A DNA stretch of 64,000 nt, taken from assembly GCF_032854445.1 (NCBI RefSeq), contig NC_088296.1, forward strand, positions 21,997,853 to 22,061,852, written 5' to 3'. The notes under the pieces were generated by a model. It made no database searches. It had not been told where the DNA came from and was given only the letters and a program-made list of their open reading frames with translations. The position numbers and the translations under genes were made by a program. The stretch is from Liolophura sinensis (Eukaryota; Mollusca; Polyplacophora; Chitonida; Chitonidae). Shown one piece after another: positions 11,986-25,100 of the stretch (position 1 is its first letter; each line of letters begins with the position of its first letter).

Positions 11986-13811
11986 ATAAGGGTGTTAGCT
12001 GCTGCTTAGTCAGTCAAGGTGAAAATTAAAAAATGAGATATGGTAACTAAGTTAAGTATAAAGGGGTTCTTCACTCTTACGCCACTCATATTAAGTGTAC
12101 CCTTGACATACGTGAGTATTTTCAAATGTTCAGATTTGTGCTTGACTAGTTCTGTTCAACACTTGCATATTTTCCAACATTGTGTAATTATAGTGTAAGG
12201 TGGTACTGGCTTATTTATCTTCAGTCACACGAGTCTAGTCAACATATTCAATGCTATGAACTATAGAATTTCCAAAAATCACAAGCATGGTGCCTTATAT
12301 GTATATGTCCGGCCCATTGTATCTTTTAATTTACACCTATGAGAATGGAAAGAGAACTATAAAACTCATTGTTTTATATTAAGGAATTGTCTGTGAAATC
12401 TATTAGGTATGCCATAATTCAGATTTTTGTGTGTACTCTCAATGTGATAGGAATTATTTTATTAAGTTCAGTATAAACAAAATATAGTTGAGTAATAATT
12501 TGCTGAAATATCACACACCATGTAAGTTGGTTGTATACATGGAGAAAATTGGAATACTTGGGGTAAACAACCGCCATTTGACAAGTCATTAAGACCAACT
12601 TTATCGTAGCAAAATCGCAACAGTTGGTCAAGAGTTACCTCCCTTACGATGGCTTGTTGATTTCAGTTGACTTAAATACTATTGGTGCTAACGACATTCA
12701 CGTAGTATAAAAACACAACGCTATTGTTGGATTTTCGGTACAGAGGAACAATGTAATTCAAAAGACTCAATAAACTGTGAAGTAAAACTCCTATCAATTA
12801 GTCAGATAATAACAACATCCCTGCTATATGATGTTGATGCCAGTTATAAAATTTATATTGCTTTCATAATACGCGCACAGAAACAGCTAAAAAACGGTCT
12901 AAAATTCATTTTAGAGCATCAAGAAAATCCAGCGGATGGGAGCCTGCCCCAGGATAATTTTGGTCAGATTTGCCTCGCTGCGCTCAGTTACAATTTTTCT
13001 AAAAAATCAAATTCAAAAGGACTCATATTTTTGGATTCAACCCTCGTATGTGCGTGTGCGTGTGTGTGTTCGCAGAAGAAACCGTAGAACAAGTTGTTTA
13101 CCTTTGTCAGTAGCCTAGTGATATGGCTGACCGAGGAACAGTTTGGTATCAGGAGATTCCTGCTTAAGTGTTACGTGATTGGTTGGCTGACTGTAAGTGT
13201 TTTTACCAGTCCACATATCCAAGCTCCCGTCTTTAAATGGTAGAGCAAGTTAGAGGCTGGAGAGCGTTTTCGTACAACTGACGGAGATTTTCCTCCGCGC
13301 GTTTCTACAACCAAGTTGTAGTTTAGTGTTTAAAACTACGTTGAAGGTGGGAATATTTTCGTGGAAAGTTTTGTATGCCCTGATAAATCTGATATGTTAT
13401 GATAAATCGGTGTATCTATTCAACAACACCGGAAGGAAACGGGCATTCCCGTTTCGAGCGCGGGTGGAACTGTAAATTGTTTGAAAGTTTGGTCAAATGT
13501 GTAGGCCTACTGGTGCAAGTCTAAGTCAGATGCATGTTGTTTTCGTAAGTAGACCTTTGCTAACCGGATCTTCTTTGTCAGAATGGAATAAAATTGCCGT
13601 GGAAATCTCCCAAATTACACCGTTCCAAGATGGATGCGTGACAGAGCCTTAATGCAGTTCAGAACGAGGCACGTTTTGCACGAGACAGTCGATTCTGCCA
13701 GAACTTTTTCACTTGCTGAGACTGTAGATAAGGGTAGATAACTGCCTATTTTCGTACACACGCTACCTGTTACACGTACTGCGTACGTTATCATCCACAT
13801 TTACAGTATCT
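11986..13811. other. Non-repetitive part of unit 2
   Basis: Counterpart of 5,113-6,882. It has small insertions relative to unit 1 (for example near 12,670 and 13,530). No gene recognised. Confidence 0.45.
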
Positions 13812-13904
13812 GAACCCACCATAATTCTGGCCGCCGTCGTATAAGTGAAATATTCTTGAGTATGGCATAAAACACCAATCAAATAAATAAATAAATAAAT
13901 AAAA
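13812..13904 (+). repeat. SINE tail
   Basis: Counterpart of 6,883-6,988 with about five AAAT repeats. Confidence 0.85.
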
Positions 13905-14664
13905 CATAGACCCTCTGCTTTGATATAGGAATTTGCTGCAGGCTGTGACCTCATACCAGTAACACCCATGTTAAGCTACCGCCTCCTACTTAGATTAATC
14001 TGGATGGTATTATGTTTTAAGCTTGTGTGGCTGATTCTCTTTTCTGTCTTATAGCTTGATACATCAACAGTAATTACTGTCCATGTTTGTAGCTCTGACA
14101 GGAAACTGTGATGTCCTGAATTTGCATGTTAATGTTCATTTTTAAATACAGAGAGCATACGTGAACTACGGTAGGTAACTGCTTTAAAGATGTAATTCAC
14201 AATACAAAGTGACAGGTAGGTTATTAGGGAGTATGGCGAATTGTTTTCTCCAGGCTCTGTATCTGGTTTTATTTACCCATAGAACTGACCGACACCCTGT
14301 AAGTGAGCAATTTGAATGTACTGCATAAAAAACAAACAATTGTGTAACTGGTTAATAAAAAGTTTAACTAAAGGTACCACATAAATTCGCTGCATGTTTA
14401 AAACACGTGAATTTCACAAAATGGTTTATATTGAGAACGTTGTAACCTCTGACCATGCTGACCTTGTGGCATAAAGCAGAGATACATGTATACATTTCAA
14501 CAATTTGTAAAACATAATTATTTGCTGATTTCAAAATCTGTAATGTATATTAGACATAGAACTAAACAAACAAAAAAGAAGCAGGAAGTAGGAGATGAAA
14601 ACATGTTTGTAATAGAATAAAATACAAGTATATTATTTATGCTGATTATGTAATGGGTGTCTTT
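13905..14664. other. Right part of unit 2, no gene
   Basis: AT-rich non-repetitive DNA shared with unit 1. Nothing recognised. Confidence 0.45.
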
Positions 14665-14762
14665 ATTTATTTATTTGATTTGGGTTTTAAACTGTAACGA
14701 AGGGTGTTTGACCACGTCAATGGCAAGCATTATGGCGGAAGAAAACCGGGATATTTGCCTAA
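14665..14762 (-). repeat. SINE 3' part, minus strand
   Basis: It starts with the (TTTA)n tail and continues through a diverged 'gaccacgtcaatggc' segment to 'agcattatggcggaagaaaa', as expected for a reverse-oriented SINE. The unit 1/unit 2 homology ends inside it at about 14,702. Confidence 0.65.
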
Positions 14763-15771
14763 AATTATATTGAAATTCAGATAGTATTTTATTTTAAAAA
14801 CCTCCTGTAATCTAAGTATTCAATATAGAAAAAAGACAAAATAAAAGACAAAAATTATGATTGGCCTACACATGTGGAAATGCCGATATAAAAGTCTCTT
14901 TCATGAATCACATTTCACCTGCCTGAAACAGACTATCACATGTCATTTACACTTCACTTGCTGCACCATGCATTTTTCGTTGTAGGCCTGCATGTACTCA
15001 TGTCTCTACTTCTTTCGGGTAACTGTTTACTCATTTTACCAGTCGAATGTGATGTACTGGAAAAAAATTGCTGATGAAATATAAGATCATTGATAACACG
15101 ACATAGTAAAAGTAAATAAACGATTTTTCTATTTTTTTTTGCCTGCGTCTGCCGATGAAATGACCGATCTATATAGGCCTTTATGTAAGTTATGGTGTGT
15201 ACTGTCTGTACCTTAACAAAAAATAAATAAATCAAAATAGCAAATAGTTTGTGACTAGTAAATACTGACTGAAATATCTAGTCAAACTTTCCATTCCAAA
15301 AACATCAGTTTACTTTCAACTGTGTCATGTGAAACTGAAAATCCGTTGCAGCTAGTAAACACACTCAACCAATCGCTGATTTGCACGTGATTGCTAGGAT
15401 ACCTAAACGCTGAACTTTTCACGTCTTTGGTTAAAAGTGGCCTACAAAGAAAACGCTGTTTAAAAGATTAATGGTGATGGTGTGTCACACGGCAGTGAAA
15501 ATCATAAGTGCGGAGTGCTTATATCTTTAGATTCTGGTGCGGATGACACTTTATTGCTATTTTGCCCATGATTCTTTCAACATGGCAAGTATCATGAAAA
15601 CCGGAATTTCGGCGGCTATATTAACCGTGTCTCACGAATATGATGAGTAAATGAATTCAACTTACACGTTACCTGTAACCTATCTTCCCTCGGTTAGGCC
15701 TTCAGCCTCACCTCATTACGTTCGGTATTAGCAGTATTAGTTCTGTTACTGCTGTCTGTGGTACATGTACC
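14763..15771. other. Upstream region of the Ig receptor gene
   Basis: About 1 kb without a recognised gene. A minus-strand 93-codon frame (14,954-15,235) lacks domain signals. Part of it probably holds the promoter or a 5' UTR exon of the receptor, but I see no clear TATA or CCAAT element. Confidence 0.4.
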
Positions 15772-16138
15772 ATGACTACTTCTATTGAATGTAAATATAC
15801 TATTTCAGTTGTGTGTGTGCTCTGGAGTGTTGAGTGTGTTCTAAACTTAACCGCTTGGGAGGAAGACCCAGTTACCCTTCCGTGTCTCGTGTCAGGGGAG
15901 AAAACCGATGTGGAGTGGTACTGGTGTAACCAAACATGTGATCACACGCAGCGTGGATTGGTTTTTGCACACTTTGGGAATGATTCCACGGTGATTGGAG
16001 AGCCTTGGCGCCCAGCTGGAGTGGACCTTCTGAAAAATTCCTCAGTGAGGATCAAGTCCGTGTTGTCTGGCAGGGACAACCGGAGATTTGTGTGTGTGAA
16101 GGGAATTCGTGAAAGCACCATCTATCTTACTGTCTTAC
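15772..16138 (+). CDS. Ig receptor exon 1: leader and V-type Ig domain
   Basis: It encodes a modest hydrophobic stretch (residues 11-24), then an Ig fold. C38 and C108 are the expected disulphide pair and W49 is the core tryptophan. An extra C52/C56 pair follows the tryptophan. Sequons occur at N25, N53, N70 and N89. The donor is C|GTACGT, phase 1. The leader is weak, so translation may start on an upstream exon joined at the acceptor-like site near 15,808, which would also be phase 1. Confidence 0.75.
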
Positions 16139-19100
16139 GTACGTATATAATGCTCTTATAATCTCTCAGTGCTTTTATGTGATCTTGTTTGAACACGTTT
16201 TAGTACAACTACAACTACGGCCATTTAAATTACTAGTAATAGTGCTACTAATACCACTAGTATTACCAGTTATATTTCTAATAAAAGTACTCCCAATAAT
16301 TCCATTAGTCACTGCTCCATGTGCCACTCTTCTGGACGCAAAACAGATTTCATGAAATTTTCTATTGATAGTTTGTTTTAACGGGTTTCTGTCATCGTAT
16401 TTTTTACTTGAATGTTGTTAAACAATGTACTCTAATGGAGGAAATCATACAGAACCAATGGGGAAGATTTGCATAACTAGTGAGGAAACCGTATAGAACC
16501 ATTGAGGAAACCGTATAGAACCATTGAGAAAACCGTATAGAACCAGAGAGAACCATACGGAACCACTAAATAAACGTAAATAACCACTGAGAAAATGGTA
16601 CAGAATCTCTGAGGAATTGCCACAAAACTACTGAAAAAACATCTGCACATAGTAACTGAATGTCAGACTCCGTGACGCCAAGCTATGGTTGGTCTAACCA
16701 GGCCATAGTGTACTCACTCGGCACGTTAGTAGGTATTGTGCCTCCATTCCCGAGCACAGCACCTCAGATCGCTCTTATGACAAGTGCGCTGAGAAATACC
16801 GGAGAAAAGCTTTCCCAAACAATTTTATAAAGAAAAACAAAATTAAACGACGCGTGTAAAATTAACTCCTGTTGAATGAAATGAAGATTGTGGTTCTGAT
16901 TTGTTTGTCGAGGATAACTTGTTTAGAACTTTTAGAGGGTTTGGGAGGTTTCCGTCTTATTATCAAAATGTTTCTCTGGCTGGCGCATTCGGCAAAGATA
17001 CCAGACTTCCATTCTGTAAGTCAAAAATATTGACTTTTGCTATAAGGACCTAGCGGAATAGCAGATAAATAAACAATGCCCTGTTTCCTGATAAAAAAAA
17101 TGCAGAATCTGCTGATTCGTGTGGGTTTTGAACGAGCTCTGTATAGTTTCTTATAATAATGCTAGCTCCGTCGTATAATTCGTGAGTGTGGAATAGTTTA
17201 AAAACACCAGTTAGATAAATAAATAAAAATTCCAGATTCAGACGAAACTTGACAACAGTCACATCTTTTTGCCAGAAATGCCAAGAAAAGTGACGTTGAA
17301 AGGCCCGTGTTCAGTTCGACCCGACAAAACAGTGACGTATACATGTCATGTGTACGGCGGAAACCTCGCTCCAGTCCTCAGTTGGTATCTGGGTCAATCC
17401 ACAAAAGCACTGACGTCACAGATAGGGTCTGATGAGAGGAGTGATGTCACACTGAGTGTGAAGAAGGAGATGAACGGGAAAAGCTTGAGATGTGAAGCGT
17501 CAGTGTATGACCGTGTTGTCTCGGAGGAGAGGATTCTTGATGTGAGATGTAAGTGTCCAGTTTACTGAGATCAGTAGATGTCATTTAGAAATCTGACAAA
17601 AGTTTGTTTTAGGTGACTTTGGCAACGGTGTTGTGCGAATTTGTTATTTAAAACCCAAAGGAAAGAGTGTGTAACTCGAACACATGTAGTTCTCGTAGAT
17701 GTGTGTAACTACAAATTGTGTGGAGATTCTTTAAGTTTACAATTATATATTGTAATATCCTTTAAACTGTTCATTAATGGGGCAGCATTATATATTTCTT
17801 TAAACTAAGACGCAAAAAGACACTAATTTTTCACATGACTGTTTTTGATGCATAGAAATAAGCAACTTGTCTGGTTCATAGCTATTATTGATAACCTTTT
17901 CCACAGACAAGCCTGCTATGAAGGTTGAAGAGCGACCAGCCTTGTACTCTAGTAGTGACGAACTGCTTTTGATTTGTACAGCCGATGGTAACCCTCCGCC
18001 AGAAATAACCTGGTCGTTCAAAGGCACAGTTATAGCCAAGAATAGCAATAATAGCAGCCATAACAACAACGAGAGAAGTCATGAAGAGGAGAGAGACAAG
18101 TCGGTGGAGCTTAGCAACAATAGTTCTTCAAGCGATATTTACAGCTCAACACATAATGGACACGAAAACAACCCCAGCATCAGTGGAGACAAACTAGTGT
18201 GCCCACCAAACAGAGAGAGTAGACTCAACTCCGACCTTGTCCATAAAATCACAAAGTTGGGTGTGCATCTTGGAGTCTACAAGTGCATTGCGGAGAATTC
18301 AGAAGGAATATCCACCGAGCTCCTGGTGGTTAGTATTTTAAGTGAGTAACATTATGTGTAATTTTACATTATATACCGCCAAGAAAAAATTTTAGCAGTC
18401 TTTTCTTTTCAGCTTAATTTCTACACAGTGTGAAAGAAGTTTAGCCTAGTTCCAAGTTACAATATATATTCTTTAAGCCTGCTTGTCTACATTTCTCGGC
18501 CCTGCATGTATACGACATTAGCTGACACAGTACGACGTACCCATGGAGTACACCGTTAAGCCACATGCGACAGCTTCCCGATTTGTTTTGTTTAAACACA
18601 TTGTATAGTTGAAAAAGAAGCGCACTCACCATTTTACAAACCATAGCAAAACACTCACGAAAACACATTTACGAGGCGTAAAAACCGATCTACGTATGGT
18701 GGATCGCTGATACATGTAAACCTTGAACTTCCGTTGTCATCTGACCACTCAACTCGCTTGTGTCCATTTAGTAAAATCTAAATTTAAACACGGAATCAGA
18801 GACAAGTTCAGTATGCTTAGGCGATGAGTTCAGGAAGAAATTTGATGCGACCAAGCTGATTGGTAAATAACAAGGTCAACCACTGGTCTGTATGCTTGAG
18901 TTTATCTAAATTTGACCAGACTCTTCAACGCAGCCCTGACATGACCGATGCTAATCTTGCTTCACTGGAGGCGCTCAGATTATTGAATATTACACGTGCA
19001 CGATTTACTGGAATGGAATACATCTAGCCTCGGTAAGACAAATTGTGTTTCACTTTAATTTTATTTTATCATCCTCTCAGAGGGATGCAGAAGTTGTAAA

Positions 19101-22100
19101 ACTCACATCGGGTCTTGCCGTAAATATACATTCACATTGCGCTGAAGATGTTTCACCATGTTAGAGCCTTGGATTTCAACACTATTTGATTCTAATTCTT
19201 TCGCGTTATGTTCACATGTGGGGATTTTTTGTGATTTAATGCAAGTGAGAAGGAGGGGAAAGGGGGTGTAGGCCAAATATTAGTCATGTCTGGTAGTCGA
19301 CGATGCTCTAGTGAGGCAGTGCTAAACTCGTGTTGACTTGTACATGTACATATGTAGGCAACACCTGCTACAAGGTGATACCGCCTTGAAATTGCTGTCA
19401 ACAAGGTGAAAGCGCCGGTGAAATTCAAGAAAGCAGTAACACTTCAAAGTAATACCCCGGCTGAGATACTGCCAATATGCCGTTAAACTTGAATCATTCA
19501 TTCAGCCAAGCTTTTGTCTGTTGTAGATCCATTGCGTCCAAGCCAGGAGCAGCTGAGTTTGTCGACGTTTCTCCCTTTCATAGCTGTTGCAGCGGTGGTT
19601 GTCGTTGTTGCAGTTGTCGTCGTTGTTATTGTTGTAATAAAGTACAGTTGCTCGGCACAGGGTAAGGATCATGAGCAGACTATGAAAAAATAAATAATAA
19701 TAATAATAAACTACGAAAAACAACTATAAAAAAAATGAAATAACCGTTGCGTAACCCAGTAGTCAACCTATGTAGCTTGTAATCGCTATAATACAGTCCC
19801 TTTGCGTATTTGTGCTGAGACAAGTAACATAAAACGGACATTTTATCTACTGGTATGAAAACCTGTAACCTGAATTTGTTACCTCAAAAAATGGTGGCAC
19901 TTCCAGTGTTATGGGCTGTTACCAGTTGGTGGCATCTAAGACGACTTGCATCACACACTCACCTAAAAATATATATTTGGCAAAGTCATTCTTCCCGGAA
20001 CTGTAATAAAGAATGTGAATTAAAACTTATCCTATTTGTACACTTACTTAATTCCACAGGCCGACACGAAGCACTCAGGCTGTCTGATGGACATCTGAAC
20101 CACAATGAGGCGGAGATGCCTGATATTCAAGGTATGCCGTTTTGATCAATTTTCAAAACAGAGAAACAAATATGTAATGGCCAGAATATATTTGGTTGTT
20201 TTTGTGTAAGTACGCGTATTATAACGCTCAAGTCGATAATGGCTGTCTCATTAGCGGTGTAAGGGACATAGCTCCATGGCTCCGTGATTTGTTTATTTGC
20301 CCTCTTTTTGGCGCTAAATTCAGTCACAAATATGGCGACGCCCTAGTCCGGGCATGTTCGGCGTGGGAACCGGTATGAAGCCTCAAAACGTCAATGAATG
20401 GTCAGTCACATCAGCACTTAAGCATATCAGCACATGAACTCATCATTGTGTCGTAACATAATCGCATCATGAGTCATCGCACCATCAGTCATGTCATGCA
20501 CTGAAAAGCCTTGAATAAAATAGACATGAGTGACAGCATGAGAATTGCGTTTTGCCTTCATACTGAACTCCATCCGTTACAAAATAATCACTCAATAATT
20601 ACGGAAATTTTTTTTTTCGGAGGTTTACGTTAGCGGGAAATGCCCATATATGTACATTCCCTCCCAGTCCAGCTGTGTCAAGTTTTGACTGACCCAAGCG
20701 TCCATTAAGTGTTCCAGTATGACGACATTGGCCAAGAAGCCGTCGGTCCCAGATCTGGTAGCTGTCATAGAATTGATCAGACACAAGATTTTTAATTTAA
20801 TATTAAGGATTGCTTTAGACCTTCATGACAAGAATGAAAATTAGTTTTACGTTCAAATCTTATTAATAATAAGATTGAGTAATACCTCATGTTAAAATTT
20901 TATTCACGTTTAGGACAGGTTTGTGACCTTGACCCTGGCCGTTCAGGCCACGTTTTCTAGCCTAGGTCATATTGCTATGACCGGCTTTAAGTCAGAAGAT
21001 TTGTAAGGTTTATGTCATGCATATGGCGGTAATTTCCGGCAGGCCCTCGTGATCTCTAACATAAAAGTGAAATATTTGCGGAAAGCATAATTAGCAAGTA
21101 TTGGGAGCTGTCGTATTAGAATGTATTCATTAACTTTATTTATTTGTTTCTTGGTTTATTTGTATTTGTTTTTTGTAGTTCTCAAGAAATATTTCATTTA
21201 TGTAAAAGGTTGTGAAGGGCTTTGGGTAGAAAGGAACCGGGGTACACGCAGTTAATCACCGGCATTTGCCGGGTATATTTGTATGAATAAACTCCTCTCT
21301 TATCATGTTACAAGCAAGTTAAACGTGGATAAAATCGAGGTATGCGTTAACTAGGGTGTCACTATATGATTACCTCAATACACGACAACTAGTATAATTT
21401 GAGATGTTCGTTACAGATAACTTCTCCTATATTCACCCAGTGTTCGTGACTAGTGGTGAGTATTAACCATTTCTTGAGACACAATTAAGTTTACAGGTAG
21501 TTGGCAAACATAAGTACAAAAGCGAAGCTACGTTCAATTAAACAGGCAATTGTAAAGAGATACACACTTTTTATACCCGAATTTTTATGTACACTCTTAG
21601 ATACTGTAATGACAGCATTGGATAGAATCCTCAGGTGCAAAACCGCACCATAGAGTTGTTCTCGTGATGTGTATATTTGAATCCATTTTTCAAAGAAATC
21701 CTTTCATTCGTGCTTGTAGCAACCACAAGTGTTCGCCATCATCCGGTTCAAGCTCCTAAAGGTCAGTGTACATTTCATTTCCGGTTAATAACCATGATTA
21801 CAGGGGCCACTTGATAAGAAGGTCAAGCGAAATGGAGTTCTTATTATCTTTTTGTATAAGTTTGACCGAAATCCGCGTTACTTTAAAAATGTGATTTCTA
21901 ACTTTTACAATACACAGAACGTCTACCACAAAACTGTGCTAACTCTTCTCATCGCCCATCATGGTGACAAATACTTAACCTGGTGCTAGATTTAATGATG
22001 TCATTCATGGCACGTTTACAAATTATCTTTTTAAACAAATTAAATCTCTAACTATTTTGCATTTCCCTTGTTGTAGATATCCGTCATTTCAAGAAACGAG

Positions 22101-25100
22101 GTATCGTATATCACGGAGGATTTTAATTTCCTAATTGTCTTCTACATGTTAATTTCTCATTATAGGCATACAGCAAACCATCACACAACCGTCAGGTCAA
22201 AAGAAAATTCTGTGTGTACTTACCCCTTAATCTTTATTTTTGTCAGGTGTAGTTGTCAGGGTCACGCTACTGGCTAATCGCTAACTAGATCTGAAGTACA
22301 AACGTAAAGTTACTGCACAATGCATCTCCCTAAACTCACCTACCACTGATTGCATGTAAGTCGTCAAGACTCTCACTTAAAGGATACAAAATCGATTCTG
22401 GTTGACATTGCTAAGTTTTGGGTGCGATACATGCGTGACCAAGGCCGCTGGTTCTCCAGTGCCAGCCAGTAGGCATCAATTCTTTATCCCTTTAAGTCAG
22501 AAGTCCGTGCCGCTCCCTAATCCGATTTAGCTCTGATTAAATCTGAAGAAGCACTTTCCCTCATCCTACCAAGTTGTTGGATCAAATGATTGCTTAGCTC
22601 AGCGTCCTTAGATTATTTGAATTTTTTATTTTTTAAAAATAATTCAGAAAGAAACAACTGAAAAGAAAAACTGGAGTTAATATCACTATGCATTGTTTTC
22701 AGTCTGCTTTTCCAGCCCGGAAATCCTATATCGAGACGAGGAAGGTAACTTTAAACTGATTTGTTCATTTGTCGGTTTTCGAGATAGAAAATGTCAACTC
22801 ACCAGTAATGCTCTTCATTTTATTGAATTATTTATTCTTATTTAATGTCGGACTAACTTTTTCACTCATACGATGGCTGTTAGTTTTATGGCTGGTAGAA
22901 ACTACAGTAACTGGGGGAAATCATATTCCGAATTACCGACGAACTGTGCTTTCTTATACCCACATTCCATATTGATGGAAGACATGTTGTCTGAAACAAA
23001 CGGTAGAGTGGACAGACGACCACGAAATAATTTATTTATTTATTTGATTGGTGTACTCAAGAATATTTTACTTATACAACGGCGGCCATCATAATGGTGG
23101 TATTAAACCGGGCTGAGCTCTGGTGGAAACCCATGACCATCCACGAGTTCCTCCACCCGAACATCGTCAGCCGCTTGTTTTCAGAGGGGGCGTAATGATG
23201 TTTTAAGTTAAATGACATCACAAGTACCTGATTACAGTAAAGAAAAAACGTTTTGTTACATTTTTAGGATGAGAGTATACGATAACTGTTAATTAATCAA
23301 ACAGTTTATTTTGTAAAACTTAAAACTCTTCGCAATTTAATATGAAAATTTGAAAATTTAAAAATCCTCTTTTGAAAAGTTTGTTCACTATTCCAATTGC
23401 TGTTTAACATCTAGAACTGCTCATTGTGTACATGGCGGTCCTGATTGTAGATGGACCAAACCTAAGTGCACCGCATAAACTGACAATCCTCCTGACTAAT
23501 TGCCTTCGAGCTAGATCCAAGTTAAGAATCTCACTGGACAAGAGTCCATTACTTGGGGCGAAAGGGATGTTTGCTTAAAAATCAGGCCATTTTATTATAC
23601 TAACGCAAAGAAATGTTTGTTTTTCTATATTATTATTACATATATTGCAGATCATTTCAATGTTAATATCAGTTTATACAGATTTTTCTGCTGCTACGGA
23701 TTACATGCGTCCTGATAACGTCATCTTTGACAGAGCAGGTGTCCCAGGTAAATTTGCAATGCAGTTTATGAATGTACATTAGAAATGGTTGTCATACATC
23801 ATTTTGACTTATTTTAACATTAGTTTAGTTTCGAGCTCGCGCGTTATTTCTGGGAAATCACTGTTAAAGTAAAAGGAAACCAAAATATGAAGTGAGGTTT
23901 ACCATGAAGACACCTCAGTTTATTTCTTCAGATTTTTTGAGAGTGTTGAAAGGCATTCAAATATTTGAAAACTAAGGTGGGCTTTATGAGCATACTGACG
24001 GTATCCAGGAAGTCTGATATTACATCACCATTTCCCCTGATGTTCACCAGAAGGAAATAATTTTTGGGAACATTATTTTCAATAATCTTTCACCCATGGG
24101 TAAAAAGAGTTATTTCAACATTCAGTGTCGTGATTGTGTTGGATAAACTTTCTGTGACGTTCCTAGCCCCTGACAGTATGATCCATTAAGCCCACCTCAC
24201 AAGTCAAATGTTTGAGCGCCTTCCACTCTTTTCACAAAAATCTTAAAAAAATAAATGAACGTATATTTACGCATAGTTTTAAGTTGTCTGCTTAATGATG
24301 CCTACTTCGATTTTTAGCGGTCTTCTCTTTTAACAATGAATATCCGTTATAGTGCACGCTACCAAATCTAGAACACTACCAAAAGACTCCATGGGCTTTA
24401 TGAGCATACTAACGGTATCCAGGAAGTCTGATATTACATCACCATTTCAAAAGATTGTTCAAAAGTGCCTTCAAATAGTTAAATCAGACATAATGTGAAT
24501 ACAAGATTTACTCTAAACGAATACTTATTGTACCTTAAACCAATTTTAAAATTATGCTTAAGTCTAACATCCTTCTGAATTGTGGACTAAAGCATATGAA
24601 GAATTTATAAATTCAGGCGAGTCGAAAATGTAGCCTGAACTACTTAATATTTTAGTGACTATATGTTTCTTGTTGTTATATGATGACACTGTCCCTATTT
24701 ATGTGCATTGTTTTTCTCTGTAGAGGAATACGACCCATACGAAACACCATTTCCGTTAGCTCCTAAGCGTAAGTAATTCTCGCATTCTCCCAAGCATTCT
24801 ATGTATAAGTTAATGTCGCACTTTACAGTTTTTCATTCATGTTACGACGAGGAGTCATTATTTGTGGGTACATATATTGTGTGCTTGTGGCAGAGCGAGT
24901 CAATGCCGCCAAAGTGCTGCCAACACGGAAGTGTCCTTGCAGAGGACACCAGTCATGACAGCCACCCAGTCTCTCCCCAACGTCTCTGGACTTCTTAAAT
25001 GTTTTATAAAATACTCCTCAAGACACGGTTCATACATAATCATTACTATCATACGCCCAATGAAATGAAGTAGTTTGGAGTTTTGGCACAAAGAAGATAC

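Larger units (their letters stand above)
8127..14702 (+). repeat. Segmental duplication, copy 2 (about 6.6 kb)
   Basis: Same order of elements as copy 1. The shared sequence starts at 'tcctac(t/c)aggtacaaacc' and ends at 'gtaacgaa'. Here the right end lies inside an unbroken minus-strand SINE (14,665-14,762), so this copy looks like the donor locus. Confidence 0.85.

Noticed and set aside
19477-19665. Cys-rich frame across the receptor membrane exon
   Set aside because: It does not match the phase of the upstream Ig exon. The overlapping frame gives a clean membrane helix with both splice sites in phase 1.
21177-21203. Extra tail exon after 'tttttgtag'
   Set aside because: The only nearby donor would end in phase 0, incompatible with the phase 1 chain.
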